A DNA stretch of 18,430 bases, from NCBI GenBank assembly GCA_018668095.1, contig JABIQF010000200.1, forward strand, positions 1 through 18,430, written 5' to 3'. The translations under genes and the position numbers were made by a program. The notes below the pieces were generated by a model. The model was given only the letters and a program-made list of their open reading frames with translations. It ran no database searches and was not told the DNA's origin. The DNA comes from Cellvibrionales bacterium. GTDB taxonomy: Bacteria; Pseudomonadota; Gammaproteobacteria; Pseudomonadales; UBA7434. This document shows, piece by piece, positions 1 through 6,405 of this stretch. Every line of letters begins with the position of its first letter. The first letter of the stretch is position 1.

Positions 1-450
1 ATTACTAACATGACCCGGCGTATGAATAGCACGTAAATGAAAGTCATCAGCGACAATCACATCATCATGCTGCATTGCCCAATGTGGCAGAAAGGTTTTA
101 TCTTGAAAGAGATTATCGGAAGGTGGCATACCAACCACTTGAGCACCTGTGGCTTTAGCAATAGGAGCAATTGCTGGCGAATGATCAAGATGAGTATGAG
201 TCGCTACTACCCATTTTATACGATCCCCGACACTGTCGAGAATCGTATTAACATGTGACGACAAACTGAAATCTGCGACAACGCCAGAGTCAGAACCAGG
301 TGCAGGACCTGGGTCAACAATGGCGATATCTTTATTACCTAAGATATAGGTATTGGTTCCCGCACCCGTTGTAAGACCCGGATTCGGTGCCGTGATACGG
401 CGAAGGCGATCACTTAAACGAATAATTTTTCCATGCGCTAAGCTCGACAT
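1..450 (-). CDS. MBL-fold metallo-hydrolase, 3' end cut by window edge
   Basis: The minus strand is open from an ATG at 450-448 to the left edge, giving the first 150 residues. The visible part is the N-terminal half of a metallo-beta-lactamase fold: a GAGTNTYILG strand, IVDPGP, then the metal-binding motif THTHLDHSPA (His85, His87, Asp89, His90), and HTPGHVSN with a further metal ligand at His147. The T-H-x-H-x-D-H-S form and the opening APNPGLTTGAGTNTY resemble the LACTB2/glyoxalase-II-like branch of hydrolases. The substrate (a thioester, an RNA or a small ester) cannot be read from this fragment. The gene lies 15 bp downstream of fabV on the same strand, so the two are probably co-transcribed. 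No clear ribosome binding site is seen. The family call is firm; the function is open. Confidence 0.88.
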   Translation of the reverse strand, partial: MSSLAHGKIIRLSDRLRRITAPNPGLTTGAGTNTYILGNKDIAIVDPGPAPGSDSGVVADFSLSSHVNTILDSVGDRIKWVVATHTHLDHSPAIAPIAKATGAQVVGMPPSDNLFQDKTFLPHWAMQHDDVIVADDFHLRAIHTPGHVSN

Positions 451-465
451 AAACAACGCTAACCA

Positions 466-1656
466 TTAAACACAGTTAGCAATTTTCACATCCGGATCAA
501 CCTCAGCATCATAATCAACACCGTCGATTTCAAAACCAAACAAATTCATAAATTCGCGCTGGTAACCGGCAAAATCAGAGATGCTCATCAAATTTTCTGA
601 CGTCACCTGCGGCCAATTGTCTTCAACTTCTTTTTGCACGTGCGCTGCTAATTCTTTTCTATCAGCACGTAAGCGACCTTCATCATCAATATAAGGCTCT
701 GCACCGTATAGACTATCGTTTAATAAGCCATACACCTGCTCAATACAACCTTCATGCGTCCCCTCGGCCTTCATCACTTTAAATAACAACGCTAAATACA
801 AAGGCATAACCGGAATAGCTGAACTAGCCTGTGTTACCACAGCTTTTAATACCGATACGCGAGCATCACCATTCAGTGTCGACAAACGCTGACGAATATT
901 TTTAACACGTAAATCTAAATCTTGTTTAGCGCGACCAATTGTCCCGTGCCAATAAATATCCCAAGTCACTTTTTCACCAATATAGGTGTAGGCTGTGGTT
1001 TTTGCCCCTTCAGCCAAAACACCGGCATCGGCTAATGCATCAATCCACATTTCCCAATCTTCGCCACCCATAACGGTAACGGTATTCGCAATTTCTTCTT
1101 CTGTGGCAGCGTCCACTGTCACGTCTTCAATAATTTTCTTATCCGTATTCACACAGCGCTGAGTCACACTCTTACCAATAGGCTTAAGCGTCGAGCTAAA
1201 CACCTCACCCGTTTTAGGATGCTGGCGGCGCGGTGACGCTAAGCTGTAAACGACAAGATCAACCTGACCTAAGTCTTCTTTAATAATATCGATAGTCTGT
1301 TGTTTAATTTCATCAGAGAACGCATCGCCATTAATACTTTTAGCATAAAGTCCTTCAGCTTCAGCATGCTGATGAAAAGACGCCGAGTTATACCAACCCG
1401 CGGTACCAGGCTTTCTCTCAGAACCTGGCTTTTCAAAGAAAATACCCAGGGTGCTTGAGCCAGCGCCAAAAGCGGCGCTAATACGTGAAGCCAAACCATA
1501 ACCTGTAGAAGCGCCAATCACTAAAACACGCTTAGGCAAACCATCAATTTGACCCTGTGCCTTAACATAATCAATTTGACGCTTAACATTGGCATCACAG
1601 CCAGTAGGATGCGTTGTAACACACATAAAACCACGTACACGAGGCTTAATAATCAT
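466..1656 (-). CDS. fabV: FabV-type NADH-dependent enoyl-ACP (trans-2-enoyl-CoA) reductase
   Basis: FabV catalyses the last reduction of each fatty-acid elongation cycle in the cytoplasm, turning trans-2-enoyl-ACP into acyl-ACP. At 396 residues it has the usual FabV length, much longer than FabI. Visible features are the FabV N-terminus (MIIKPRVRGF), the dinucleotide-binding loop VIGASTGYGLASR at 47-59, the FFEKPG segment at 73-78, the conserved YSLASPRR at 137-144, and the catalytic Tyr235-x8-Lys244 (YWHGTIGRAK). The Y-x8-K spacing separates FabV from the Y-x6-K of FabI. FabV enzymes are known for low sensitivity to triclosan; that is family knowledge, not shown here. The start has an AAAGG ribosome site 7 nt upstream. 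The gene is divergent from miaE and is followed by the MBL hydrolase. Confidence 0.97.
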   Translation of the reverse strand: MIIKPRVRGFMCVTTHPTGCDANVKRQIDYVKAQGQIDGLPKRVLVIGASTGYGLASRISAAFGAGSSTLGIFFEKPGSERKPGTAGWYNSASFHQHAEAEGLYAKSINGDAFSDEIKQQTIDIIKEDLGQVDLVVYSLASPRRQHPKTGEVFSSTLKPIGKSVTQRCVNTDKKIIEDVTVDAATEEEIANTVTVMGGEDWEMWIDALADAGVLAEGAKTTAYTYIGEKVTWDIYWHGTIGRAKQDLDLRVKNIRQRLSTLNGDARVSVLKAVVTQASSAIPVMPLYLALLFKVMKAEGTHEGCIEQVYGLLNDSLYGAEPYIDDEGRLRADRKELAAHVQKEVEDNWPQVTSENLMSISDFAGYQREFMNLFGFEIDGVDYDAEVDPDVKIANCV

Positions 1657-1797
1657 AGATAACCTTTATTCCAATCTCTTAAAGTAGCGCTGCCCTATCG
1701 ATAACCGCCGATAGCAGCAACATCGATAACAGTAACGGTTGATAATGGCGATTATTGTCGAAAATACAGTCGAGCAAATAAACGGTGAGGTATTATA
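1657..1797. promoter_or_regulatory. Divergent fabV/miaE intergenic region with repeated ATCGATAAC boxes
   Basis: This 141-bp gap separates the divergent starts of fabV and miaE and must hold both promoters. It contains ATCGATAAC twice in direct orientation (1697-1705 and 1722-1730) and an inverted pair CTATCG (1695-1700) / CGATAG (1709-1714) with an 8-bp spacer. These could be operator half-sites for one regulator acting on both genes. On the plus strand a TTGATA at 1739-1744 may be a -35 element, but no convincing -10 lies 17 bp away. The miaE ribosome site GGTGAGG is at 1784-1790. The role of the boxes is inferred. Confidence 0.4.
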
Positions 1798-2457
1798 ATG
1801 CCCAGCGCCAACGAAAACAGCCAAATAATGAGGATTCACTTGTCTAACAACGCGAATATTGCCCCCAACACCGCTCAGATCACCAATAGCCCCTTACGCT
1901 TTGCTACGCCTATAGAGTGGGTGGACACGGTTATGGCTGATTTCGACACCTTTTTGCAAGATCATGCGGCGGCTGAAAAAAAAGCCTCTAGCATGGCCAT
2001 GTCGATGATCTCACACTACCCCGATAGAATTGTCTTAGTTGAAGCCATGGCTGAATTAGCCGTAGAAGAGCTGAATCATTTTCGCGAAGTACTTAAATGG
2101 CTTCATAAACGTGACATTCAACTCACCGCCGATAACAAAGATCACTATGTCATTGCCATGCGCAAACATATGCGCAATGGCAGTGATGTTTACCTTCTAG
2201 ACCGTTTATTAATAGGCGGCATTATTGAAGCACGCGGCTGCGAACGTTTTGGTATGGTTGCCGAAGCGCTACCAACAGGTGACTTACAAGATTTTTATCG
2301 CGCCATTACTGACTCTGAAGAAAAACACTACCAACTGTTTATTCATTTAGCCCATCAGTATTTCGCTGTCGATATCGTTAATGAGCGCTTAAATACACTG
2401 TTAGATGTCGAAGCAGAAATCACCGCCGATTTAATTATTAGCGCTGCATTGCATTAA
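1798..2457 (+). CDS. miaE: tRNA-(ms2io6A37) hydroxylase MiaE
   Basis: MiaE is a non-haem diiron monooxygenase that hydroxylates the isopentenyl group of 2-methylthio-N6-isopentenyl-adenosine at position 37 of tRNAs reading UNN codons. The 219-residue protein shows the ferritin-like ligand pattern expected of the family: Glu60 in DHAAAEKKAS, the E-x-x-H of EELNHF (Glu91, His94), Glu144 in GIIEARGCERF, and the second E-x-x-H of SEEKHYQLF (Glu174, His177). The ATG at 1798 has a good ribosome site (GGTGAGG) 7 nt upstream. An in-frame ATG at 1828 has none. The gene is followed 41 bp later by a glycosyltransferase-like gene on the same strand and is divergent from fabV. Its substrate-making enzymes MiaA and MiaB are not in this window. 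Confidence 0.95.
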   Translation: MPSANENSQIMRIHLSNNANIAPNTAQITNSPLRFATPIEWVDTVMADFDTFLQDHAAAEKKASSMAMSMISHYPDRIVLVEAMAELAVEELNHFREVLKWLHKRDIQLTADNKDHYVIAMRKHMRNGSDVYLLDRLLIGGIIEARGCERFGMVAEALPTGDLQDFYRAITDSEEKHYQLFIHLAHQYFAVDIVNERLNTLLDVEAEITADLIISAALH

Positions 2458-2498
2458 CATTCAAACAATATGAAAAACAAGACATCTAAGCTGTGAGC

Positions 2499-3803
2499 AT
2501 GACTCAACAAACGTTAAGCCGTTATCTTAATCAATATGCCGAGCCCGAAGCGAGACAGCTAAATGGCTTAACAGATCAGTTTCAACACTGTGTATGTATA
2601 CCGGCTTACAATGAAGCGCCCGCCTTTATCGATCGTCTAATCACGTTTATTCATCAGCAAACCGCAACGCTTGCTATTGTCGTTCTCAACCGACCCGATA
2701 ACCATCAACATGCCAGTACAAGTGAAAATCATAAATGCCAACAAGCGCTTACTGAAAAGCTAGGTATCCATTGGCGCCATGAAACGATTCAGTTACACCG
2801 CACCAAAAATCAAAGCGCTATTTTATTAGTCGATCGCTTTGATAAAGGCGCCGCCATCGCGGCCAAACAAGGTGTTGGCATGGCAAGAAAAATTGCTGCC
2901 GATATCGCCCTACAACTTATTCTTCAAGCACAAATCAGCGAGCCATGGATTTACTCCACCGATGCCGATGTCATCTTGCCAAATAATTATTTTGATCGAA
3001 GTGATCGTTTTTCAGAAGAGGATACCATTCCGGCAAATAACATTGCTGCTTATATTCTGAATTATCAGCATATCGCCATGAGTAACGAAGCCATTAATGA
3101 AGCCACTCGCCTCTATGAACATAGGCTCAACGCCTATGTCGACGGCCTACGCTTGGCAGGCTCGCCTTATGCCTTTCAAACTTTGGGCAGCACACTGTGC
3201 CTTCATGCCAATCACTATGCCATGGTTCGCGGCTTTCCGAAGCGTGCCGCTGGTGAGGATTTTTACTTGCTAAATAAACTTCGAAAAACAGGACTTATCG
3301 TATCGTTGAAAACACCGACCATTCAAATAGAATCTCGACTATCGCACCGAACACCTTTTGGCACAGGTTCATCAGTCGATGATATTTTAGCGAACCATGA
3401 GCCACAGCAGGCAGCGATTTTTTATCACCCTCAATTGTTTGTTTTTTTGCGCGACACCTTGCGCTGGCTAGAGCAGTTAAGTAGCAGCGACTTAGCAATA
3501 CAGCAAGAGAATAACTGGCAGCAAGAAATAAGCGCTTACAGAGAATGGTCTGAGGAAAAGAAAGCAATAATCATTACAGCACTTACGGCTATCGATTTTA
3601 ATAGTGGTTTCACTCACTGCCTTAACAACAGCCGCGATGCATCACAGTTTACTCGCCAAATGAACGCCTGGTTCGATGGCTTTAAAACACTCAAGTATCT
3701 ACATGCTTTACGCGATAAAAATAATTTAAATCATCTATCAGAACAACACTATCTTAATTGGCTAGAAAAAAAAGATAGCGAAAAGAGTGCAACTACATCT
3801 TAA
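2499..3803 (+). CDS. GT2-like glycosyltransferase of unknown substrate
   Basis: The N-terminal half (residues about 29-265) has the marks of a GT-A fold family 2 glycosyltransferase: a first strand and nucleotide loop CVCIPAYNEAPAF at about 31-43, a DxD metal/sugar-nucleotide motif in YSTDADVILP (Asp155 and Asp157), and an acidic RAAGEDFYLL (Glu253, Asp254) that corresponds to the usual ED motif. The remaining 170 residues look helical and I do not recognise them. There is no signal peptide and no clear membrane segment, so a soluble cytoplasmic enzyme is likely. I chose ATG 2499, preceded by a weak TAAG; a GTG two codons upstream at 2493 is possible. The gene follows miaE by 41 bp. Its last 11 bp overlap the end of the convergent crotonase gene. 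The acceptor and sugar donor are unknown. Confidence 0.75.
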   Translation: MTQQTLSRYLNQYAEPEARQLNGLTDQFQHCVCIPAYNEAPAFIDRLITFIHQQTATLAIVVLNRPDNHQHASTSENHKCQQALTEKLGIHWRHETIQLHRTKNQSAILLVDRFDKGAAIAAKQGVGMARKIAADIALQLILQAQISEPWIYSTDADVILPNNYFDRSDRFSEEDTIPANNIAAYILNYQHIAMSNEAINEATRLYEHRLNAYVDGLRLAGSPYAFQTLGSTLCLHANHYAMVRGFPKRAAGEDFYLLNKLRKTGLIVSLKTPTIQIESRLSHRTPFGTGSSVDDILANHEPQQAAIFYHPQLFVFLRDTLRWLEQLSSSDLAIQQENNWQQEISAYREWSEEKKAIIITALTAIDFNSGFTHCLNNSRDASQFTRQMNAWFDGFKTLKYLHALRDKNNLNHLSEQHYLNWLEKKDSEKSATTS

Positions 3804-4644
3804 AATCTAATGATTCTAAACTGGCATAATCGCCATCGCGTCGCTCTTGAGAAGCACTCATAGCCTCAGCTAAATCTGCCATGCGGAACATGCCACCCTG
3901 CCAAGTGGCCGTGTAATTCAGCCCCTCATCAACACCATGATTACGGCCATAAGTGAGCATTTCTTTAGAACCAGCAACCACTAAAGGAGAGTTCGCTGCG
4001 ATTGATTTTGCTACCGCCATTACCCCGGCTAATAAACTGTCTTGATCAGGATACACCGCGTTAACAAAGCCAGCACTTAACGCTTCATCGGCTAACATTT
4101 TTCGGCTGGTATAAACTAACTCACGCGCTAAGCCTTCGGGAATTAATTTAGGTAAGCGCTGCAAGGTTCCTAAATCGGCAAGAATCCCTAACTGCGTTTC
4201 TTTTACTACAAAAAAACTATCAGCAGTACAGTAACGGCAATCGGTTGCCGCAATCATATCAATACCACCACCAATACAACCACCCTGAACGGCTGAAAGC
4301 ACGGGCATTCTGCATTGCTCTAACACATTAATAATATCCTGCAATTGGATAATCCAACGTCTTAATGCCTCAGCACACCGTGCAGGTTCTAATTCAAAGC
4401 GCTGGCCCAAATGAGCAAAAACATCTAAATCCATTCCGGCAGTAAAGTGCTTACCTGTAGAAGAGATCACAATAACTCTTGCTGCCGAGGCATGATCAAT
4501 CGCCTTCACTATACGAGGCAACTCTTCCCAAAAGTCAGAGTTCATACTGTTAAATTGATCAGCGCGCTTGAGTTTTAAATGAGCAATGTTATTTTCAATA
4601 CTCACATCAAAGGCTTTAAGGTTATCGAATTCAGGAAGTGTCAT
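3793..4644 (-). CDS. Crotonase-family delta(3,5)-delta(2,4)-dienoyl-CoA isomerase-like protein
   Basis: This 283-residue crotonase closely follows the ECH1 pattern rather than that of a plain enoyl-CoA hydratase. It has the oxyanion segment STGKHFTAGMDLDVF, the core GGCIGGGIDMIAATDCRYC, then FFVVKETQLGILADLGTLQRLP. The three acidic residues used by ECH1 are all present: Asp129 (GGGID), Glu149 (VKET) and Asp157 (ILAD). ECH1 shifts the double bonds of 3,5-dienoyl-CoA to 2,4-dienoyl-CoA so that odd-position unsaturated fatty acids can enter beta-oxidation; that role is inferred by family. The reading frame is open upstream to 4701, but the ATG at 4644 best fits homologues (MTLPEFDN) and has a GAG-type ribosome site. 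It is divergent from the aldolase gene, and its stop overlaps the convergent glycosyltransferase gene by 11 bp. Confidence 0.9.
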   Translation of the reverse strand: MTLPEFDNLKAFDVSIENNIAHLKLKRADQFNSMNSDFWEELPRIVKAIDHASAARVIVISSTGKHFTAGMDLDVFAHLGQRFELEPARCAEALRRWIIQLQDIINVLEQCRMPVLSAVQGGCIGGGIDMIAATDCRYCTADSFFVVKETQLGILADLGTLQRLPKLIPEGLARELVYTSRKMLADEALSAGFVNAVYPDQDSLLAGVMAVAKSIAANSPLVVAGSKEMLTYGRNHGVDEGLNYTATWQGGMFRMADLAEAMSASQERRDGDYASLESLDFKM

Positions 4645-4757
4645 AACTATTGATCTCATTAATAGACTATTGAGTGACAGCTTAAAGTGCTGCTCTAACA
4701 TTGGCTTTTAGTCAGTCTACTCTAAATTTGATTAACTTAGGAAGCCTATAAAGCGCT

Positions 4758-4769
4758 ATTCATATGAAT
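4758..4769. promoter_or_regulatory. Perfect 12-bp palindrome, candidate operator
   Basis: ATTCATATGAAT is a perfect palindrome in the gap between the divergent crotonase and aldolase genes. Its size and symmetry fit a dimeric TetR- or MarR-type binding site. A chance match is possible in AT-rich DNA, and no regulator gene is adjacent. Confidence 0.3.
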
Positions 4770-4833
4770 CTATAAGAACTACTGAGAGTTAAAGCCGACG
4801 TTGATTAAAAAGTGTCGCGATCATACCGCTAAG

Positions 4834-4845
4834 ATTGCAAGCAAT
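4834..4845. promoter_or_regulatory. Perfect inverted repeat upstream of the aldolase promoter, candidate operator
   Basis: ATTGC-AA-GCAAT is a perfect inverted repeat whose centre lies about 36 bp upstream of the consensus -10 box at 4873-4878. That places it just beyond the -35 region of the aldolase/HD operon, where an activator or repressor could bind. Function is inferred from position only. Confidence 0.3.
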
Positions 4846-4872
4846 TAATCTTTTATCGTATTAGACTAGCCC

Positions 4873-4878
4873 TATAAT
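4873..4878 (+). promoter_or_regulatory. Consensus -10 box (TATAAT) of the aldolase/HD operon
   Basis: A perfect TATAAT lies 22 bp upstream of the chosen aldolase start. The matching -35 region at about 4849-4855 (TCTTTTA) is weak, which suits an activated promoter. Transcription would start near 4885, leaving a short leader that holds AAAAAAGG (4884-4891) ahead of the ATG at 4901. This placement argues against the in-frame ATG at 4877, which overlaps the -10 box. Confidence 0.45.
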
Positions 4879-4900
4879 GATTCAAAAAAGGCCAGCTACT

Positions 4901-5737
4901 ATGACTGATAATATGACTGATAAAAACGCTAACAATGAACAAGACGTCAAAAGCATCGCTAACAAAACCGTTATGAATGCGGATGATAGCTTTGTTTGGC
5001 CACAGCAATTCGACTCAATAGAAGATGAGCGACTTCACCGAAAGCAGCGACTTACCGCCGCACTTCGACTGTTTGGTAAATTTGGCTTTGACGAAGGCGT
5101 TGCTGGTCACATTACCGTTCGTGATCCAGAACACCCCGATTGCTTTTGGGTTAATCCTATGGGTGTTTCTTTTAAGCAGGTCTGTTTATCACAATTATTA
5201 TTAGTCGACCATCAAGGTAAAGTGCTAGAAGGCAATGGCTTATTAAATGGCGCAGCTTTTACCATTCATAGCCACATTCATAGCGCTAGGCCTGATGTAA
5301 TTGCAGCAGCCCACTGCCATTCTATTTATGGTAAAAGCTGGTCATCACTCGGTAAACCACTAGCCCCTATTTCTCAAGATGCCTGTGCGTTTTATAACGA
5401 TCACGCACTGTTTGAAGAATTTTCTGGTGTTGTCTTAGATATGTCAGAGGGCGAGGCCATCGCCAAGGCATTGGGTGACAACAAAGCCTGCATATTACAA
5501 AACCATGGTTTGATGACTGTAGGCGGAAGCATTGAAGCCGCTGCATGGTGGTACTTTACCATGGAGCGTTCTTGCCAAGCGCAGTTATTAGCAGAAGCTG
5601 CTGGCACGCCTAAAGTGATTCCTGATGCCATTGCTAAAAACACTTATGATACCGTTGGTTCAGAGTTAGCAGGCTGGTTTAGTTTTCAACCTTTATACAA
5701 TGTTATTGTCGCCGAACAACCAGACATGTTTAATTAA
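4901..5737 (+). CDS. Class II aldolase/adducin-fold protein
   Basis: The 278-residue protein has a class II aldolase/adducin domain at about residues 40-240. The zinc-binding histidines are visible: His138 and His140 in AAAHCHS, and His202 in LQNHGLM. GVAGHITVRDP and WVNPMG, two further conserved blocks, are present. The position of the catalytic Glu of fuculose- and ribulose-phosphate aldolases (Glu73 of FucA) appears to be Ala119 here. It therefore probably belongs to the large adducin-like branch, and sugar-phosphate aldolase activity should not be assumed. The ATG at 4901 has AAAAAAGG 9 nt upstream, and a TATAAT box overlaps the upstream in-frame ATG at 4877. It is followed after 31 bp by the HD-domain gene, most likely in one operon, and is divergent from the dienoyl-CoA isomerase. 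Substrate unknown. Confidence 0.85.
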   Translation: MTDNMTDKNANNEQDVKSIANKTVMNADDSFVWPQQFDSIEDERLHRKQRLTAALRLFGKFGFDEGVAGHITVRDPEHPDCFWVNPMGVSFKQVCLSQLLLVDHQGKVLEGNGLLNGAAFTIHSHIHSARPDVIAAAHCHSIYGKSWSSLGKPLAPISQDACAFYNDHALFEEFSGVVLDMSEGEAIAKALGDNKACILQNHGLMTVGGSIEAAAWWYFTMERSCQAQLLAEAAGTPKVIPDAIAKNTYDTVGSELAGWFSFQPLYNVIVAEQPDMFN

Positions 5738-5768
5738 CAACAGCTACGATTAAAAAGGCAGCTTAACC

Positions 5769-6350
5769 ATGAATGAGAAAGATGCACCTCGTGCTAAATT
5801 TACTAAAATGGAAGATGGCAGCAAAGAAGATTGGTCGCTAATTGTAGATGCTTCAATGCATTTTTTTAGTGATTTAACGCAGCGTGTTATTAGCCACTTA
5901 AAATTATTACATGGCGGCTACGGCGGCTTTGCCGTAGACCGATTAGAACATAGCTTACAAACAGCCTCACGCGCGTATCGTGATGGACGCGATGAGGAGT
6001 ATGTCGTCTGCGCCCTACTCCATGATATTGGCGACACTTTAGCACCCGCTAATCATGCCGATATGGCTGCCACTTTACTGCAACCTTTTGTCTCCGAAAA
6101 AAACCATTGGATGGTCAAGCACCATGGTATTGTCCAAGGCTATTATTTTTTTGAGTATTTGGGTTTAGATAAAAACTTAAGGGAAGGCTTACGAGAACAT
6201 CCGTTCTATGCCGATACTGAAGAGTTTTGTCGTGTCTATGATCAAGTCTCGTTTGACCCGAATTATCATTCAATGACACTAGAAGAATTTGTGCCCATGC
6301 TTAAAAATGTATTGTCTGAACCTAAAAAAAGCATTTACACGTCAAGCTAA
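5769..6350 (+). CDS. HD-domain protein with a PhnZ/MIOX-like diiron oxygenase ligand set
   Basis: This small 193-residue cytoplasmic protein shows the HD-domain pattern H...HD...H...H...D: His61 (RLEHSLQTA), His85-Asp86 (LLHDIGDT), His96 (ANHADMAA), His119 (VKHHGI) and Asp158 (RVYDQVSFD). Six ligands in this order are what PhnZ, TmpB and myo-inositol oxygenase use to hold a mixed-valent diiron centre. Many HD phosphohydrolases have the same order, so oxygenase versus hydrolase is not settled. The tail HPFYADTEEFCRVYDQV parallels the C-terminal region of PhnZ-type proteins, but the Lys that follows the fourth His by four residues in PhnZ is Gln123 here, so a phosphonate substrate is doubtful. 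AAAAAGG precedes the ATG by 10 nt. It sits 31 bp after the aldolase-fold gene. The substrate is unknown. Confidence 0.82.
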   Translation: MNEKDAPRAKFTKMEDGSKEDWSLIVDASMHFFSDLTQRVISHLKLLHGGYGGFAVDRLEHSLQTASRAYRDGRDEEYVVCALLHDIGDTLAPANHADMAATLLQPFVSEKNHWMVKHHGIVQGYYFFEYLGLDKNLREGLREHPFYADTEEFCRVYDQVSFDPNYHSMTLEEFVPMLKNVLSEPKKSIYTSS

Positions 6351-6356
6351 CGTTTT

Positions 6357-6394
6357 AAAAAAACAGCAAGATTGTTGACCAACAACAATCTTGC
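6357..6394 (-). terminator. Rho-independent terminator of the beta-barrel gene
   Basis: A perfect 13-bp stem (6364-6376 with 6382-6394, arms AGCAAGATTGTTG / CAACAATCTTGCT) encloses a 5-nt loop. On the minus strand it is followed directly by a run of seven T (complement of 6356-6362 region), so it ends transcription coming from the beta-barrel gene. The plus-strand side has no T-run, so it would stop the aldolase/HD transcript less well. Confidence 0.8.
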
Positions 6395-6405
6395 TTAACA
6401 AGCCA

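Noticed and set aside
37..258. Plus-strand open frame of 73 codons at the left edge
   Set aside because: It lies antisense to the MBL hydrolase, whose metal-binding motif shows which strand is coding.
4877..4900. Upstream ATG for the aldolase gene at 4877
   Set aside because: It overlaps a consensus TATAAT and lacks a ribosome site; the ATG at 4901 has AAAAAAGG at a good distance.
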